A DNA stretch of 64,000 bases from Euglena gracilis (taxonomy: Eukaryota > Euglenida > Euglenophyceae > Euglenales): assembly GCA_039621445.1 (NCBI GenBank), contig CP154957.1, positions 24,032,938 to 24,096,937 of the forward strand, read 5' to 3'. This document shows, in pieces, positions 20,613 to 34,521 of this stretch. A model generated the notes under the pieces. It did no database searches and was not told the DNA's origin. It saw only the letters and a program-made list of their open reading frames with translations. Within the stretch, counting starts at the first letter, position 1; every line of letters starts with the position of its first letter. The translations under genes and the position numbers were made by a program.

Positions 20613-20663
20613 AGGGAGGACTTTGCCCCGTTTTTCAAAGGCAGACGTACAAATAAGGATGGG

Positions 20664-21159
20664 TTGGCCATCCCAATACTGGACTGGCTTCCTCGCGGAT
20701 CGGGAGGAAACAAATTTGTCGGATGGCAAAATTTACGTCTGCGACCACGTATAAAACTCCCTGAACCTCAGATGGCGGAGTCCGAAGCCGCGCAGTCTGC
20801 AGTTGAACAACCTCCAACGGCTGCATCATTTACAACGTCAACAGCCAAAGCAGCAGCGAAGCCTGCAACCAAACGTTCGGAAGAACGTTTGCCACAACCT
20901 CCACCTACACCTACAATGTCTGTGGAACACACTCCCGTACACTCTTCAGACTCTTCGTCCGTTTCCTCTTCTGGGACATCCAGCGATGAGGAAATGGAAG
21001 AACGGACAGACAATGAACACAGTACACGTTCCGTCTCCTCCGCATCTGTGGAGTCTGAACCGGAAGATACCGGCGTACAACATGCTCTAAGGGCCGAAGT
21101 GCCAACTACAACGCCTGCTCAAACACGTTCACAAACACCATTGCCAGACGCGGAACCTG
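20664..21159 (+). CDS. Element A ORF5, 5' part (split by element B)
   Basis: Start uncertain: the frame is open from 20664, and a plausible initiator is the ATG before AESEAAQSAVEQ near 20772. The product is Ser/Thr/Glu-rich with a Ser-Ser-acidic patch (SSDEEMEERTDNE). The frame is cut at 21159 by the target site ACCTG of element B. Removing B and one ACCTG continues it in frame into 33173-34521, so the intact protein would be about 600 residues or more. Confidence 0.65.
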
Positions 21160-21602
21160 AGTGTACGTCCCGCCCTTTCTCTTTCGCTTTTCCCTTTCTC
21201 CCAGAAAAGGCGCGGGAGTAACAAAATAAAATTTATAAACCCTTTGACCCCTTTATGCAGAGCACAAGGCAAAGGGAGAGGAGATTTTGTTTTGGGACCC
21301 GAGTCCCTTTTCTGTTGTTCTTGTTGACCTCTTCGGGTCTTGATAAACAGAACAAAAATAATTGTAAAGATTGGGGTCTTCGCCCCTCAAAGGAAAACCT
21401 ACTTACAAAACCAACCCAATAAGACCTTAAGCTAAGTAGGAACCAAGTGTTTCTTATTCTGCAGGAGAATTCCCTAACTGGGACGTCATCACCAGTTAGT
21501 GCAGAATCACATAGCACTGTGTGCAGCTGGTCAAAGGCCAGCTAACAGGCATTCGCCATTTTTAACACACAATGCCATGGCATCATGGCTGCCTGGTACA
21601 CA
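21160..21602 (-). repeat. 3' LTR of element B
   Basis: Read on the minus strand it begins TGTGTACCAGGCAGCC and ends GGGACGTACACT, the same ends as the element A LTR. The interior is recognisably related but clearly diverged from A. Confidence 0.9.
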
Positions 21603-21618
21603 TCCCCCTCCCAGGGCT
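21603..21618 (-). promoter_or_regulatory. Polypurine tract of element B
   Basis: AGCCCTGGGAGGGGGA on the minus strand abuts the 3' LTR. Element A has the identical tract before its 3' LTR, and about 100 bases upstream of each tract are also conserved. Confidence 0.8.
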
Positions 21619-22914
21619 ATTCCCGATTTCCCTCCTGGACCAGGCCAGTCGGGATGCCAGGCACAAGTCCTGTGTGGGATGGGCACCAGGAACCACGCTT
21701 GGTTCCAACTTACCTTAGGGTATAATATGTCACCCAAAACCCGAAAACGCGCAAAAGAGGTTACCGCTTAGGCGGCTACCTACTTTTTTTGCGTTAAAGG
21801 GTTGAGGACAAGTATAAGCCCAAGGAAAATGGGGCTGGAAGGTTTTCCATTCCAGAAACCCATCCTCCCTGTTTGGGTGTGCCAAAGGCACTTGAGGTGG
21901 TATATTCCAGAACTCAGAAAAGAATTCTGGGGTGGGTGTGGAAAGGGGGGGGGACACCTGGCCAGTCAAACCTGACCAGGGAGAGAAGAACCTACCTTAC
22001 AGAACCAACTGCCGGAGCCAGCTTTTGCCCAGGGGGGGAAAGGGAGAGGAGTGGGGGGCTGGTCTTAGGACCGTGAAAAGGAATTTTTGCTGGCGGGCAG
22101 CCTTATGGGCCTTAGGGCCGAAAAGAAGTTGACTACTTATTACGGCGTGCGCGCTGCACGCTGTGCGTAGTCTTACTAGCGCCGTGGCGCTTTTGTGGTT
22201 CTTCGCTCTGCACCAAGACGATGAATAGCGCCGAAGCGCTTTTGGGACTTCGCCCTTTTGGGGGGGGGGCTTTCAGCCGAAGCTGATTGTGGGACTTCGC
22301 CCTCTCCGGGGGGGGGGGCTTTCAGCCGAAGCTGATTGTGGGACCTCGCCCTCCCGGGGGGGGGGGGAGGCTTCAGCCAATTGTGTGCAAAGCGTTCAGT
22401 TTTCAGCCGAGGCTGACTTTTTGTGTAAAGAAAACGGAAACCGTTTTCTGGTTTGGTTGTAGTTGTGACTAAAAAATCGAAAAAAAATTCGAAATTTTAG
22501 TAAAGACGTTTTTTTTTTTAAAAAAAATTCGTCCGAAGACGATTGTAACGGTTGATTGTGATGTCTGAAGATGATTTATTTGTAACACATTGTATGAGTT
22601 TGTTAAACCATAAAGATTTGGTGCATATCCATGCTTTGTACGCTTTGAGCCTGTCGGCCCTTATCACGGGGGGGCAGGCAAAATGCTGTCCACAGCATTT
22701 TTTAAACAATATTTGTAAACAACATTGGACAATTCGCAACGCAAAGCAATGTTGTATGTTACAGCAGTGAAGTGAGGCATAAGCCTCCACAGAAGTAAAT
22801 TATAAAGAATAAACCTCGCTCATTGAAACGAGTATTGTAAGTACTTGTCCACGGCTGTCCTGCAGAGTAAGCAACAGGCAAGGATCAGCCTTTTTGTAAA
22901 AAAAATAATGTGAG

Positions 22915-23420
22915 TTCGGGGGGGGGGGCTGTGACTTCGCACATTCGGGGGGGGGGTGTGACTTCGCACATTCGGTGGGCTGTGACTTCGCACATTCGGT
23001 GGGGGGCGGCTGTGGCTTCGTACATTCGGTGGGGGGCTGTGGCTTCGCACATTCGGGGGGGGGGGCTGTGTCTTCGCACATTCGGGGGGGGGTTGTGGCT
23101 TCGCACATTCGGTGGGGGGGGGGGGGCTGTGGCTTCGCACATTCGGGGGTGGGGGGGTTGTGGCTTCGGACATTGGGTGGGGGGCTGTGGCTTCGCACAT
23201 TCGGTGGGGGGGGCTGTGACTTCGCACTTTCAGAGGGTGTGTGGTGACTTCGCACCGCACTGCCGATGGGGGCTGGTGACTTCGCACCGCACTGCCGGGG
23301 GGGGGGGGCTGGTGACTTCGCACCGCATTGCCGGGGGGGGGGGGTTGGGGAGTTCGCCCCGCTCTGGGGGGGGGGGGCTGGTGTCTTCGCACCACACTCC
23401 CAGGGGGGGGGGGCTGGTAA
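22915..23420. repeat. G-run minisatellite, unit about 28-35 bp
   Basis: Roughly eighteen imperfect units of GGCTGTGACTTCGCACATTC followed by a G run of variable length. The unit changes from CACATTC to CACCGCACTGCC after 23250. Variable G-run length moves the reading frame, so the Pro/His-rich open frames on the other strand are spurious. Confidence 0.85.
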
Positions 23421-23745
23421 AAAAATTTACAACCGTTGTCACTTGTAGTGGAATGATGTTGAAGAAAGTCAAAAAAAATTTTTTTTTTGTGTGTGTGTGT
23501 AAAAGAAAACTTGCATTCGCAAAGAAAACCTGCCTTTCTGGCAATTATGGCTGTCCAGCCTCGAACACAAGCAAACTGCACACCTAGAAACAGTACAGGT
23601 GCAGATTTCACTGCCCTTCATTATACTGTGGTGTGTTTCTGTGTGGTGTGGTTTGGTGTGGCTGTCTGCAGCTGCTGCTGCTGCCGCCTGCTGCGTCTAC
23701 CTTCCTGCTGCGGCTGTCTGTCTGCTGCGGCGGTTTGTCTGCTGC

Positions 23746-24108
<363 letters not shown>

Positions 24109-26290
24109 GTTTCACCTGTGCGGTGCTTGTACGGATTCACTAAAAAAATATTTTGATGCAGATTGTACGCATTGTATCGCATTGTACCACATTGTACATC
24201 AGGACATTATATCACATTGTACACCAAGGCATTGTACCGCATTGTACCACATTGTATGCCAAGGCAAAGTTGTAAAAGAAAAATGTTGCAGTTTGAAGAA
24301 AAAATCACTGACTTTTGCGTTTCGGTGGACTGTGGCTACAGTCCAGTTATTTTCGGTGTCCTGCCTCATAAAAGGCCTCAAAAAATATTTTGCCTCCTTA
24401 AAGGCTTGGAAACGGTGTTTTGCCTCCGTAAAGGCTTGTATGGTTGAGCAGTGAGGACCAACCGAACCGGAAAAAGGCATCCAGTTGGTTCAGAACACAC
24501 CTCTGCGGGTACTGACTCCAAAGTCACTTGTAGGGTTGAAGGTACCGTAAAAACGGTTCTTGGACTGAGGTAAAGCATCCTGCACATTGTGAAACATAAA
24601 AGAAAATGTGTTTTGTTGTAGAATATTATTCATAGCACCGAAAATTGTTGTTTGGTGTATGAAGATGAAGTTTCTTGGACAGAACTAATGATTTCAGTGA
24701 CAGTCTTTATGATTTTCATCGCATTCTGCGCATTCACAACCGAGGATTTTGTTATCTCAAAATCCGCGACAGTGGGTACAGCTTTCTGCTGATTGTGGGA
24801 GAAAAATGTCACTAAAATCACATTGTGCGGTTGAAAAGTTTACAGTACAGAAGGAATTAACTCCAGTTTCACATAGCTGTGGAATTATACGGTAATTTGT
24901 GCATACTGCACTTTCAGGGTAATCACCCTCACCAAAAGTACATTGGTCAAGGTGTTATCCGCGAAAATCGCAAAAAGTTGCGAATTTCGCTAAAATTGTA
25001 AGAAAAAGTTTTTTTTTTTCAGAGAAAAAAGTCACTGAAAAAATGTAAATGTGAAATTGTTTGTCATTTTTATGCACTACGGCACTTCAGCTTGCTCACA
25101 GAGCTTTGTAGGGGTTCAAGCGTATTTTTGGCCAAGGGGTGGTGCTCATCCGAGCTTTACCGCAAAAAGCGGTGTCACTATACAGTGATTGAAAATACGC
25201 TTGAATTATTGTTAAAAAAAATGAAAATTTGTAGGAAAAACTGCTGCGGTGTATGTGCAAGCGCAAATACGCACACATGAAAATGTGTAATCACACCTGT
25301 GACAGCTGGTCCATTGTACAATTATTGTAATTGATATTTGGCTGGAAAGCCACAAGCCGCGAACAAGCCTTGTGAATTCTTCACATTGTCAAAAATCATT
25401 GTCTATTGGAAGGAGAGGGAAAGAGCACAAAAACTTTGCAAAACGGCAAAATTTTTGAAAAAAATGTAAATTTCTGAAAATCGCTAAATTTTTTGAAAAA
25501 ATCAAAATTTTTAGAAAAATTTAAAGTCTTTGTAAAAAAATAAAACGTGAATTGTGTATGTCACCACTTTTGCAGCAACATACGCGATTTACGTATTGTT
25601 CACCACATTCGCGATTGAGATTGTTGTGTGCAATACTGCATTTGAATCGCGAATTGTGATATTGTTGTAGACAGTTGTTGATTCACAAAAATCTTTATTT
25701 TTTTTTTCTTGCCAAAAACAGAAATGTTTTTGAAAAATCGCTATGTTTGTGTTGAGTGGCACCTAAATGCCTTTGTACATGAGGAACATTTTTCAGGTCG
25801 CTATTTTTACACCGTGAACCGCGAATTTCACGATTTGGATCGCGAAAAACGCAATTCTGGCATAAAAAAACATTTTTGTATAAAAAAATCTGCAAATTCA
25901 CAAAAAAATTCATGATTTTGCAAAAAACCGTTTCATTGTATGTAGGTTGTGCAATTCGCGTTTATTTTTCGCGACAATAATGAAATTCATCACATTGTTC
26001 GCGGTTCCAATTGTAGGAATGTGGCACCTCCTAAGAGGTTTGTGCGGACATCCGTCCATTATGGTTGGGAAGAGTATGTAAACGCGAATTTTGTGTTGTA
26101 CATTGTCAAAATCATGTTTGTGAAAAAGATTCACCGTTCCAGAGATGAAAAACACATTTTCATCCCCAAAAGGGTGATATTGTAGGTAAGAAGCAAAAAT
26201 TTTGACTTATACGGTTGAAAAGGTGATTATCACCACTTCATCGAGACTTTGGTGACAGAAATCACCACAGTCGCGTTTTGATGGTGTGTT

Positions 26291-27500
26291 CTTAATCCCA
26301 TAGGGTCTTTGGACATGAGTGATCACTGCGGATCCTTGGGGAAAAAGATTGTATGTTGAAAATTATAGTGGTAAGTGCGTATTCGCTTGGATTTTGGAAA
26401 ACCAAGATTCCAAGACGCGTTATTGTAAAAAACTGTAAGGATTCCAAATGGGATTCGCGAAAACTTTCGCTTTCAGACCGGTAGAAGGCTGAAAACATAG
26501 TTTTCCGAACCACATTCGAGAATTCGGTGTGTCCTTGGACACTTGTGTGGGAATACTTCCCGTTGTAGCCTTGGGGGAGTGGCATTCAGCCCTTCATGGT
26601 GAAATCAAAAAGGGGGGGTTGGAATTCGCGATATCCGCGATTCCAATCAAAGGTGCGATTCTCGCTTTTGTGTTTCACAACAGTTTTCCGCACAGAGCGG
26701 TTATACAACCAAGTGTATTTTGTAAGATTCAAGTGTATGCACTGTACCCAAGGTACTTTGGATGGAACCAAGTGTACCAAGTGTACAATGTAGTTCAATG
26801 GTAGGTAAAACGGTAAGTTGTGAATGGTTTACAGTTCAGAATCAGGTTCTGCAGAAATTCTCCAACGCTATGCGCATTGGTTGGGTGTGCAAATGTTGTT
26901 GTGCATGTCGGTCTGGTGTCGTGCGTAAAAGTTGGTGTTGAAAGTTGTAGCTGCTGGGGGGTGTACAGGGGTGTCCAGAATCGACACACCTGGTGGAAAA
27001 CGAAAAAGTTTTGCAGCTGGGCGGTTACTCGACACCGTTTAAACTTCAGGCCTGTTGTGCTTTTACCTTGGAACCCAGTGAAACGAGGGGGGTTAAGCTA
27101 CTTGCTTTCCCCACCGCATGGAAAACGTGCAGTGAAAAGTCAGTGGGCAGGGGGCCAGCTTTCTCTTTACCCCTAGGGTGGAAAACGGTGTTTTACGGTT
27201 GTAGAAAACGTTGTTGCTGGGCGGAGGGCACGTCATGAGAGACGCAAGGGGAGAAATTAGGTGGTGAGGTATGTGTGCAAGGTGTAGTGCGCAAACCATG
27301 GCTGGGAATTTCAACAAAAAAATGCGGTTGTGACATAAATAGGAAGAAAACTTCCAGAAATACGTCAGAACCTGCAACCCGATTCAAGATGTAAGTCTCC
27401 GTATATGTGTAAGTACGGTGGTGGTTGTGTCGTTTGGGTAATGTAGTTGGGTATAGGTAGTTGTATGAGTTTTGAGTATGAGTAGTGCACAAAAGCGCAT
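26291..27500 (-). pseudogene. Element B remnant of the protease-distal and linker region
   Basis: Minus-strand fragments match element A around 12300-13230, for example a SDVFLEVFFLF segment matching A's SDVILGFPFL, then GLRTTPCTH.SPPNFSP. The DTG active-site segment is absent and frames are broken throughout, so no protease is made. Confidence 0.6.
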
Positions 27501-27520
27501 TTTGTACAGAGGTGTTCCTC

Positions 27521-30500
27521 CTACGAGGATTCAGGGTTCTCATCCCCCTCCCTGCCCAAAGTCGGGGTTCCCTCCTCCAAAGAGGAAGTTTTAAACCCGT
27601 GCTTGTGGTGATGGGAATTGTAACGCGTTTTATCAACGCGATTTGAATCGCGATGACGTTGACTTGTACGGGGGGAATGAGAACGGTGACATTTTGTAGA
27701 ATGATGGTTGTGTGATCCGCAAAGGGAACACCGTTGTCGGTTTTGTGACTTGGATGGGCCTTCACCCGATTGTTGTTGTGGTGAACGAGGATCCGTTCGA
27801 CTATGTGTGTGGTATCCCGGTTTCCCGGATTGTAATCGCGAAGGGGGGGATCTATTTCGCGAACGGGATCGCGATGACTCGCGATTTGAATCACGTTTTA
27901 TATAGGATCGGGATGACCGACCTTGAGATTCACGATCGCGTCCGCGTTGGCGGAACGGTGATCGAGATCTTTGTCGATGCTTTGTATCTTGTGGTTTATC
28001 AAGTTTGTACGATAACGTTGAGTAGCCTGAATTGTACGATGAATTTGATCCTTGTGGGCTATGATGTCGCTGTCGCGTATCAGGATTTGGGCAATCACGG
28101 GACTTGTGCCCCGATTTGTTGCACAAAAAACACAATTTATCCGAATTTTGGTCAGATGAAAAAGAATTGTGCGTTTTGGAGTCTTGCTTCGGAGATTTGG
28201 AAGTATTTGTGTATTCCTGTGAGGATTTGTGCGAATTCTTCGCTTTTTGTAAGGCGTTGACCGAAAAACTGGGTATTCCTGCGGTGGGGTGGTGGCTGAA
28301 CGCCGATTGTATCTGATTCAGTAGTTGTTTGAGCTTCATTTGCTTGGAAACGTAATTCCACCGTTGTTCAAGTGAAAGTGCGTTTCCCGCAAGCTCCTCA
28401 CGGTGTATTTCTTTGATGAGGTTGGGGATGAAATTCAAAAGGACAGCGTCAAACTGTTCTTTCATTTGGTTTTCTCCCAACTCATCAACTTCACCGGCCA
28501 ATCCCAACCATTTGGAATACCAAAGGTCAATGGACCTCCATTTTCGGTCACTTGGTGTCGGTCAATTGCCGCCATTTGTTCTCCAGCGCAATTCGCGATA
28601 CCAAACTTGAACAGGTTGACGCATATTGGTCAACCAGTTCTGGGAAAGAAATCCGATTCCGGATCACAAGTTGTCGGGCGCGTTCTTTTTCTTCCTTAGG
28701 GAGGCAATCAATAAATTCCATTTTGATTACCTCGGGGTTCCCGTCCTGGGTTGGACCCTTAAGGTCCCAGTAGTATTCCCAATCGCGCCAAAATTGTTTC
28801 CAACTTGTGGGATCTCCGTCCCATTGTGGCTTAACTTTGTTGGCAATTGTAATTGTACCTTTGAAATCGCGTTGTGGTGTGCGATTTCCATCATGGTTGG
28901 TGGTATAGGGTTGTGACGGTGGCATGCGCGAAATCGCGTCCAGGTTGTTGCTCATGGTACCACAGGTACCATGGGTGTATGGTACGTCGCGATTCCGCAA
29001 ATTTGGTGGTGGTATGTCGCGATTCCGCGATTCTTGTTGTTGAATGTCACGATTCCGCGATTCTTGTTGTAGAATGTCGCGATTCCGCGATTCTGATTGT
29101 AAAGTGTCGTGATTCCGCGATTCGGGGTGTGGTAACATACCAGGGGGGTAGGAATCCCGTAGTTCACCCGCAAATCGGGGAACCGCGGTAGATTCCACGT
29201 TTCGTATTCGCGACCAATGACCAATACCCGGGGTAGGGGTATGGCTCATTCCTCGAATTTGTTCCGATTCACGAAATTCTTGTGGTAAAACCGGAGGATT
29301 CACGGTTTTTGAGGCAAAAACCGGTTCCTCATCCGAAGATTCACCCTTATGGGGGGGAATCTTAAGTTGTGGTATAAACGGGCAATTGTAATCGCAATTG
29401 TAAGCATGTTCATGATCATGTCCATCCGTGGATGCTTGTAGGGCATGTGCATCCGAGGATGCTTGTAGGGATGCGCATACTGCGCCTTTGGAAGGATTGG
29501 CAACCAACGAGCCGCGAATTTGATGCACAAAGTCGCGAGTTGCATGTCGGGCATCCGAAGATGTTTCGATTGAGGCGCAAACAGCGCTTTGTGAGCTGGA
29601 AGTTGCATTTTGACCACTGAAAACTTCGTTTTCATGGGCAAAGTGCGGTGGGTTGCGGGATTTTGCATGAATCTCATCCAAACTCAATTCAAAATCTTGG
29701 ATACTTTGTTCCAATGAACCAACCACTTGGAAAAGGTCCGAAATTCGTTCAACATCACCCTGCAAACGCTTAATACATTTGCGGTGTGAGGGTAGTTCAT
29801 CTAAAAGTGGTAATTTGTCAACAATGGAGTCAAAATCCGCTGAAAGCTTTGGGAAAGCGGTGTCCAAGTATTGGACCCGTTTGGCCAAAGTTTCCATTGC
29901 GGTTGTAATGGTGTTGAACCGATTCTCGCTTTGTGGGGTTGTGGTACCCAAAGTGGGTTGGGGTACCCCTACCGCATTTTCAGCGGTTTTGTCATCCATC
30001 ATTGTAGAAAGTCGGTTCTCCAACACCGAAATTTGTTGTTTTAGTGTGAGAACTTGTTGGGTGACCGAATTTTCGGTCCTCATCAAGGTTTCACAAAATT
30101 CTTGTAAGTTTTCCTGATTTTTCGCAAGCATTTGGTCATAAAATGTGCGAAAATCAGGGGGTAGTTCGACTTTGCGAACCGTTTGTCCATCCGAGGATGG
30201 TTGGAGTCCGGAGACCCTTGTAGAAAGTGTTTGTACGCGTTTTTGTAAATGGGAAGTAGTGGATTGTAAGGTTTTGTGTTGGGTATTCAAATCCGCAAGT
30301 GCGGTTTCAATGCCGGTGACATCCGGAATTGAGTTTTGAATACCGTTGCACCGTTTGTGCAAATCCGCAAACGCGGATTCGATTTTGTTCACATCCGCTT
30401 GTAACTGATTGTGCAAATCGGTTACAGTGGATCGTAATGCTCCCATACTGGGATTTTTTGTGGAAGTTTCCGCAAAGCGGCGTTGTAAGTCCCCAATTGC

Positions 30501-32564
30501 AGTTTGTAGTCCCGAAACATCCGCAAAAGCGGTTTTCAGGTCTGCAAACGCAATTTGGAGGTCCGCATTCGCGGTTTGGATGGTAGTTATGACCGTTTCT
30601 CGGTCTTGAAGTTCCGCATTCGCGGTTTGTAAGCTAAGAGTCACCGCATCGCGGGATTGGAGCTCCGCCGTAGCGGTTTGTAGCGCATTGGAAGCAGTTT
30701 CAAGTTTTTGTATATCATTTTGCCACTTTTCATGGAGGAAATCCTGCCGATGCGCGATTTCCGCCACTTTAGTGTGCAATGTGGTCAAATTGTGGGAAAC
30801 TTCACCGCATTTGCAGGAAGTTTGTTCCAAACGAGCAATCCGCTCTTCGAATTGTTGAGCAAAAGCTCTTTGTACATAGTTTTCGCGTATTTGTGCAACG
30901 TTTTGATGAAAACTCGCGTTTTCATCACCCAAACGCAAAATGCGTTCTTGGGACTGTTGTACAACATTGGACAAAGTTGAAAAGTGCTCATATGACACAT
31001 ATGAGCCCAGTTCCGCACCCGTAGGCGCTTTATCCCGTTGTTGTAACCGGGACTGCATTTCTTGCATTGTATAAGACAAGGTTTCAAGTTGTGTAAACAG
31101 TTGTTGTAGATTTTGTTGTAAATGTGAAAGTTTTGCGTTATTCCGCTATTCCGCGGTTTGGAGGGTCTCTTGTACCTGTTAGAAATTTTGTACCAAGGTG
31201 TTGCGCAAAAATGCGTCAAAACCTTGGTGGAGGTTCTGAAGGTCCATTGTAGTGGAGTTGAAATTCTTTTGGCAAAATTGTCCAAATTCTTGGACGTATT
31301 GCCAAAGGAAGTCCAGCTTGCCGAAAACGGCCTTGTGACTGTCTTCATCAAATTGTAGGACTTGGTTCAGTGTTTTAGCGCAATTTTGGACACATGCTTC
31401 GATGTGTCGAAATTGCTGTTGTAGTGGGTGGTTCTCCGGTAAATTTGCGACTACGCGCTCAACGGTATTACTGGAGAACGCATCCCGGTCTTCCACGGGG
31501 TCATTGTCCATGGGAACAATGACACCGGCAGTGTCGGGGACCACCAACCGCATTTCAGCGGACCAAGGTAGTTCTGGGATTTCTCCCAATTGTGGAGGGG
31601 GGGGCAAGTCCCGAATGGGGCTTACCGGTGGAAGAGCCGAGGGGGGTTGGAAAAAACAAGGTGTTTCCAACCCGTCCTCGTAAGGGGGGGGCTCTGCTGG
31701 CAATTGGGTGCCAAGAGGCACTAATTGCCAACCCCGTTCGGGCATTCTTCCCACTTGTGAGTCAGAATCCGCGGAAGCGGAGGGGGTCCGTAGATCCACT
31801 GTAGGGTTATGTTGTACCGCAAATGCGGCGATTGTAAGGTTGGGTCCGCAAATGCGGGTTGGGTCCGTAGACCCTTGGAGGTGGGGGGCACCGCCGAAGC
31901 GGCTTGGGTCCGAAGACCCTTGGAGGGTGGGGGCACCGCCGAAGCGGTTTGTAGTAGGGGGGGGCACCGCTAAAGCGGTTTGGGTTCGAAAACCCAGTTG
32001 TGAGGGGGGTACCGCCGAAGCGGCTTGGGCATCCGCCCCTTGTAAGGAAAAATTTTCCACCGCAGAAGCGGCTCGGGCATCCGCCCCTTGTGAATAAAAA
32101 TTTTCGGTCGCTAAAGCGACTTGGGCGTCCGCCCCTTGTGGATAAAAATTTTCTGTCGCGTTAGCGACTTGGGCGTCCGCCCCTTGTGGATCCGTTGCAG
32201 GGGGGGGCTGGTTCGGAAAACCCGTTGTAGGGGGGGTTGGGGTCCGAAAACCCGTTGTAGGGGGGGATTGGGTCCTAAAACCCGTTGTAGGGGGGGTTGG
32301 GGTCCGAAAACCCATTGTAAGAGGGGATTGGGTCCTAAAACCCGTTGTAGGGGGGGATTGGGTCCTAAAACCCGTTGTAAGAGGGGGATCCGCCGAAGCG
32401 GCTTGTACACCCGTCCCTTTTGTAAAATTGTACACCGCCGAAGCGGTTTTGTCTGCATTCTGCATTTTTCGGAGTGAACCTATTAACAATTCATAGTTAA
32501 TAGGTGCATTCCAGTTGGGAGTTGTACTCTGCATATTTTGGGGAAAAATTGTGAAAATTGACAC
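27521..32564 (-). pseudogene. gag: Element B Gag, broken by two stops and a frameshift
   Basis: Three open pieces align along element A Gag. The first, 32564-31179, has the N-terminal repeats and APINYELLIGSLR. The second, 31079-28548, is in the same frame and has the coiled-coil-like part and start of the capsid-like domain. Between them lie a TAA and a TAG where A has CAA and TCG. The third, 28507-27521, is in another frame and has EVDELGENQMKEQFDAV. Its tail retains both zinc knuckles (CFLCNKSGHKSRDC and CSLCGSHNHHSTKC) and an Arg/Ser-rich region. The frame break near 28550 falls just after KWRQL. Its N-terminal repeats differ in number and kind from A (TTGFRTQSPP repeats at 32210-32390). 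Confidence 0.85.
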
Positions 32565-32714
32565 AAAAACCCAAAAATGTAAGCAAAGGTGGGGAGATCA
32601 GGGGCTTTTTGTGCGGCCGTAGCTGCTTGTGCCACCTGGGACTCCTCGCCTGTGCGTACGAGCTGGCGCTCAGCTGAAAATTTGTGGGGGGGGGTCGTAA
32701 GACCGTTTACCTAA

Positions 32715-32724
32715 TCTGCTACCA
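32715..32724 (-). promoter_or_regulatory. Primer binding site of element B, initiator-Met tRNA type
   Basis: TGGTAGCAGA on the minus strand immediately inside the 5' LTR. Confidence 0.8.
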
Positions 32725-33167
32725 AGTGTACGTCCCGCCCTTTCTCTTTCGCTTTTCCCTTTCTCCCAGAAAAGGCGCGGGAGTAACAAAATAAAATTTA
32801 TAAACCCTTTGACCCCTTTATGCAGAGCACAAGGCAAAGGGAGAGGAGATTTTGTTTTGGGACCCGAGTCCCTTTTCTGTTGTTCTTGTTGACCTCTTCG
32901 GGTCTTGATAAACAGAACAAAAATAATTGTAAAGATTGGGGTCTTCGCCCCTCAAAGGAAAACCTACTTACAAAACCAACCCAATAAGACCTTAAGCTAA
33001 GTAGGAACCAAGTGTTTCTTATTCTGCAGGAGAATTCCCTAACTGGGACGTCATCACCAGTTAGTGCAGAATCACATAGCACTGTGTGCAGCTGGCCAAA
33101 GGCCAGCTAACAGGCATTCGCCCTTTGTAACACACAATGCCATGGCATCATGGCTGCCTGGTACACA
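32725..33167 (-). repeat. 5' LTR of element B
   Basis: 443 bp; three substitutions from the 3' LTR (two near the TTTTTAAC/TTTGTAAC stretch and one in GGTCAAAGG/GGCCAAAGG). Confidence 0.9.
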
Positions 33168-34521
33168 ACCTGACGCGCCTGCAGAATTTACAATGGCCGA
33201 AGTGCCTGCAGATTCCACAACGGCCGCAGCGCCTTCGACAGAAGTGGTTCCACCTACTTCCGCACATGCGGAAGCTACACACGAAGTAACTGATGCTGAG
33301 ATAATCGCATTTCGCGAACTGATTGCAAGACAACAACGAGAAGGTATCGACAGATACCAAGACCCAGACGACTTTATACTCATACCACCACAAGTTGGAC
33401 GCGCTGCAGAACGCGTCCTCGGAAGCGTCCGAAGTGGCGTAGCCTCGATGGTTGCAATGGTGCGATCGAGGTCTTCTTCTTCAACGCGAAGTCCCAGTGA
33501 CACGGGACTTGGCGAGAAACCAACACAAGAAGCTACGGCTTCCACCACAGCAATGGCAGCAGACGCGGCCAGCTCTACTCCTGATGTCCAAACACCCGAA
33601 GTGGTGACAACAACTGAATCGACTACGGTCGAACAAACACCACCACATGACACAACACCCGTAGTGGTACACACACCTGAACAGGTGGTACCGACGGCTC
33701 CTGACGTACCACCTACCACCACACCAACGGTCAAACCTGCTCCAAAGTCGCTTGCAGAACGCCCCCTTCCGCCACAGCGGAAAGAGAAAGGCAGTAAGAC
33801 TAAGGCTAAACCACAGCCTGCAGAACCGTGCAAACCCGCTGAACGACATAACGAACCAAAACCACCTCCACCTGGGAGTGGTAGCAAATCAGGAAAGCGG
33901 GCGAAGACCCCAGCTGCTACCACACCAGCACCGACATATACCGAAGTGGCCGGGAGAAGCCGGGTCACTTCTACCCTCCGAGGTAGAACTCGACAAGATA
34001 CAACGTCTGAGACCTCGCAAGAGGAAAACATGCCGGTGGACGATAATGCCACCCTTTGGCAAGAAGACATTATCTCCAACCTGCCAAGCGTCGAAGAACG
34101 CATTGCCATGATACAATCTGCCCGCGAACGCGGTATTTTGTTGAACAAATGGATTGAACCATTGTTTTTCAATGAACAGAAATACAACTACTATGTTCGC
34201 CATATTTGGCGATCCTTAATTTTTACAAAACAAAACGACAAATGTACCAACACAAAAGCTTCAAGAAAGCTGAGGCTTTTGACCGCGGCGGAATCGCCTA
34301 TGACTTCCAAACTGATTCCGGCGGAATCAGACTTGCTGTGGAATGTACAAAAGCGCGATTGCCCTTACTCTTCAATGATGATGACAGGAAACGAGTCATT
34401 TACCCACTCTTTACAAAGCCTTCAACGGTTTCTGAAACCACACAACGATGGTTATTGCCCGACTATCCACCTGAACGACATGGTTACGAACATTACTCAG
34501 AATGGGTTGGAACCATTCTGA
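33168..34521 (+). CDS. Element A ORF5, 3' part
   Basis: Continues in frame from 21159 once element B is removed (PDAPAEFTMAEVPAD). The region is Thr/Pro/Ala-rich with an RSRSSSSTRSPS patch, Pro-rich TPEVV-type repeats and a basic block (PPQRKEKGSKTKAKPQP). A more ordered part follows (ATLWQEDIISNLPSVEERIA, ILLNKWIEPLFFNEQKYNYY). Around 34200 the better coding sense passes to the frame 34206-34640, so the ORF is frameshifted. Not recognised. Confidence 0.55.

Noticed and set aside
6245-21602. Reading 6245-6676 and 21160-21602 as inverted terminal repeats of one element
   Set aside because: They are LTRs of two related elements in opposite orientation; each has its own equal-length partner (35258-35689 and 32725-33167) and target duplication.
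33072-34187. 371-codon minus-strand ORF
   Set aside because: Antisense to the Thr/Pro-rich ORF5 of element A, whose sense frame joins across the element B site.
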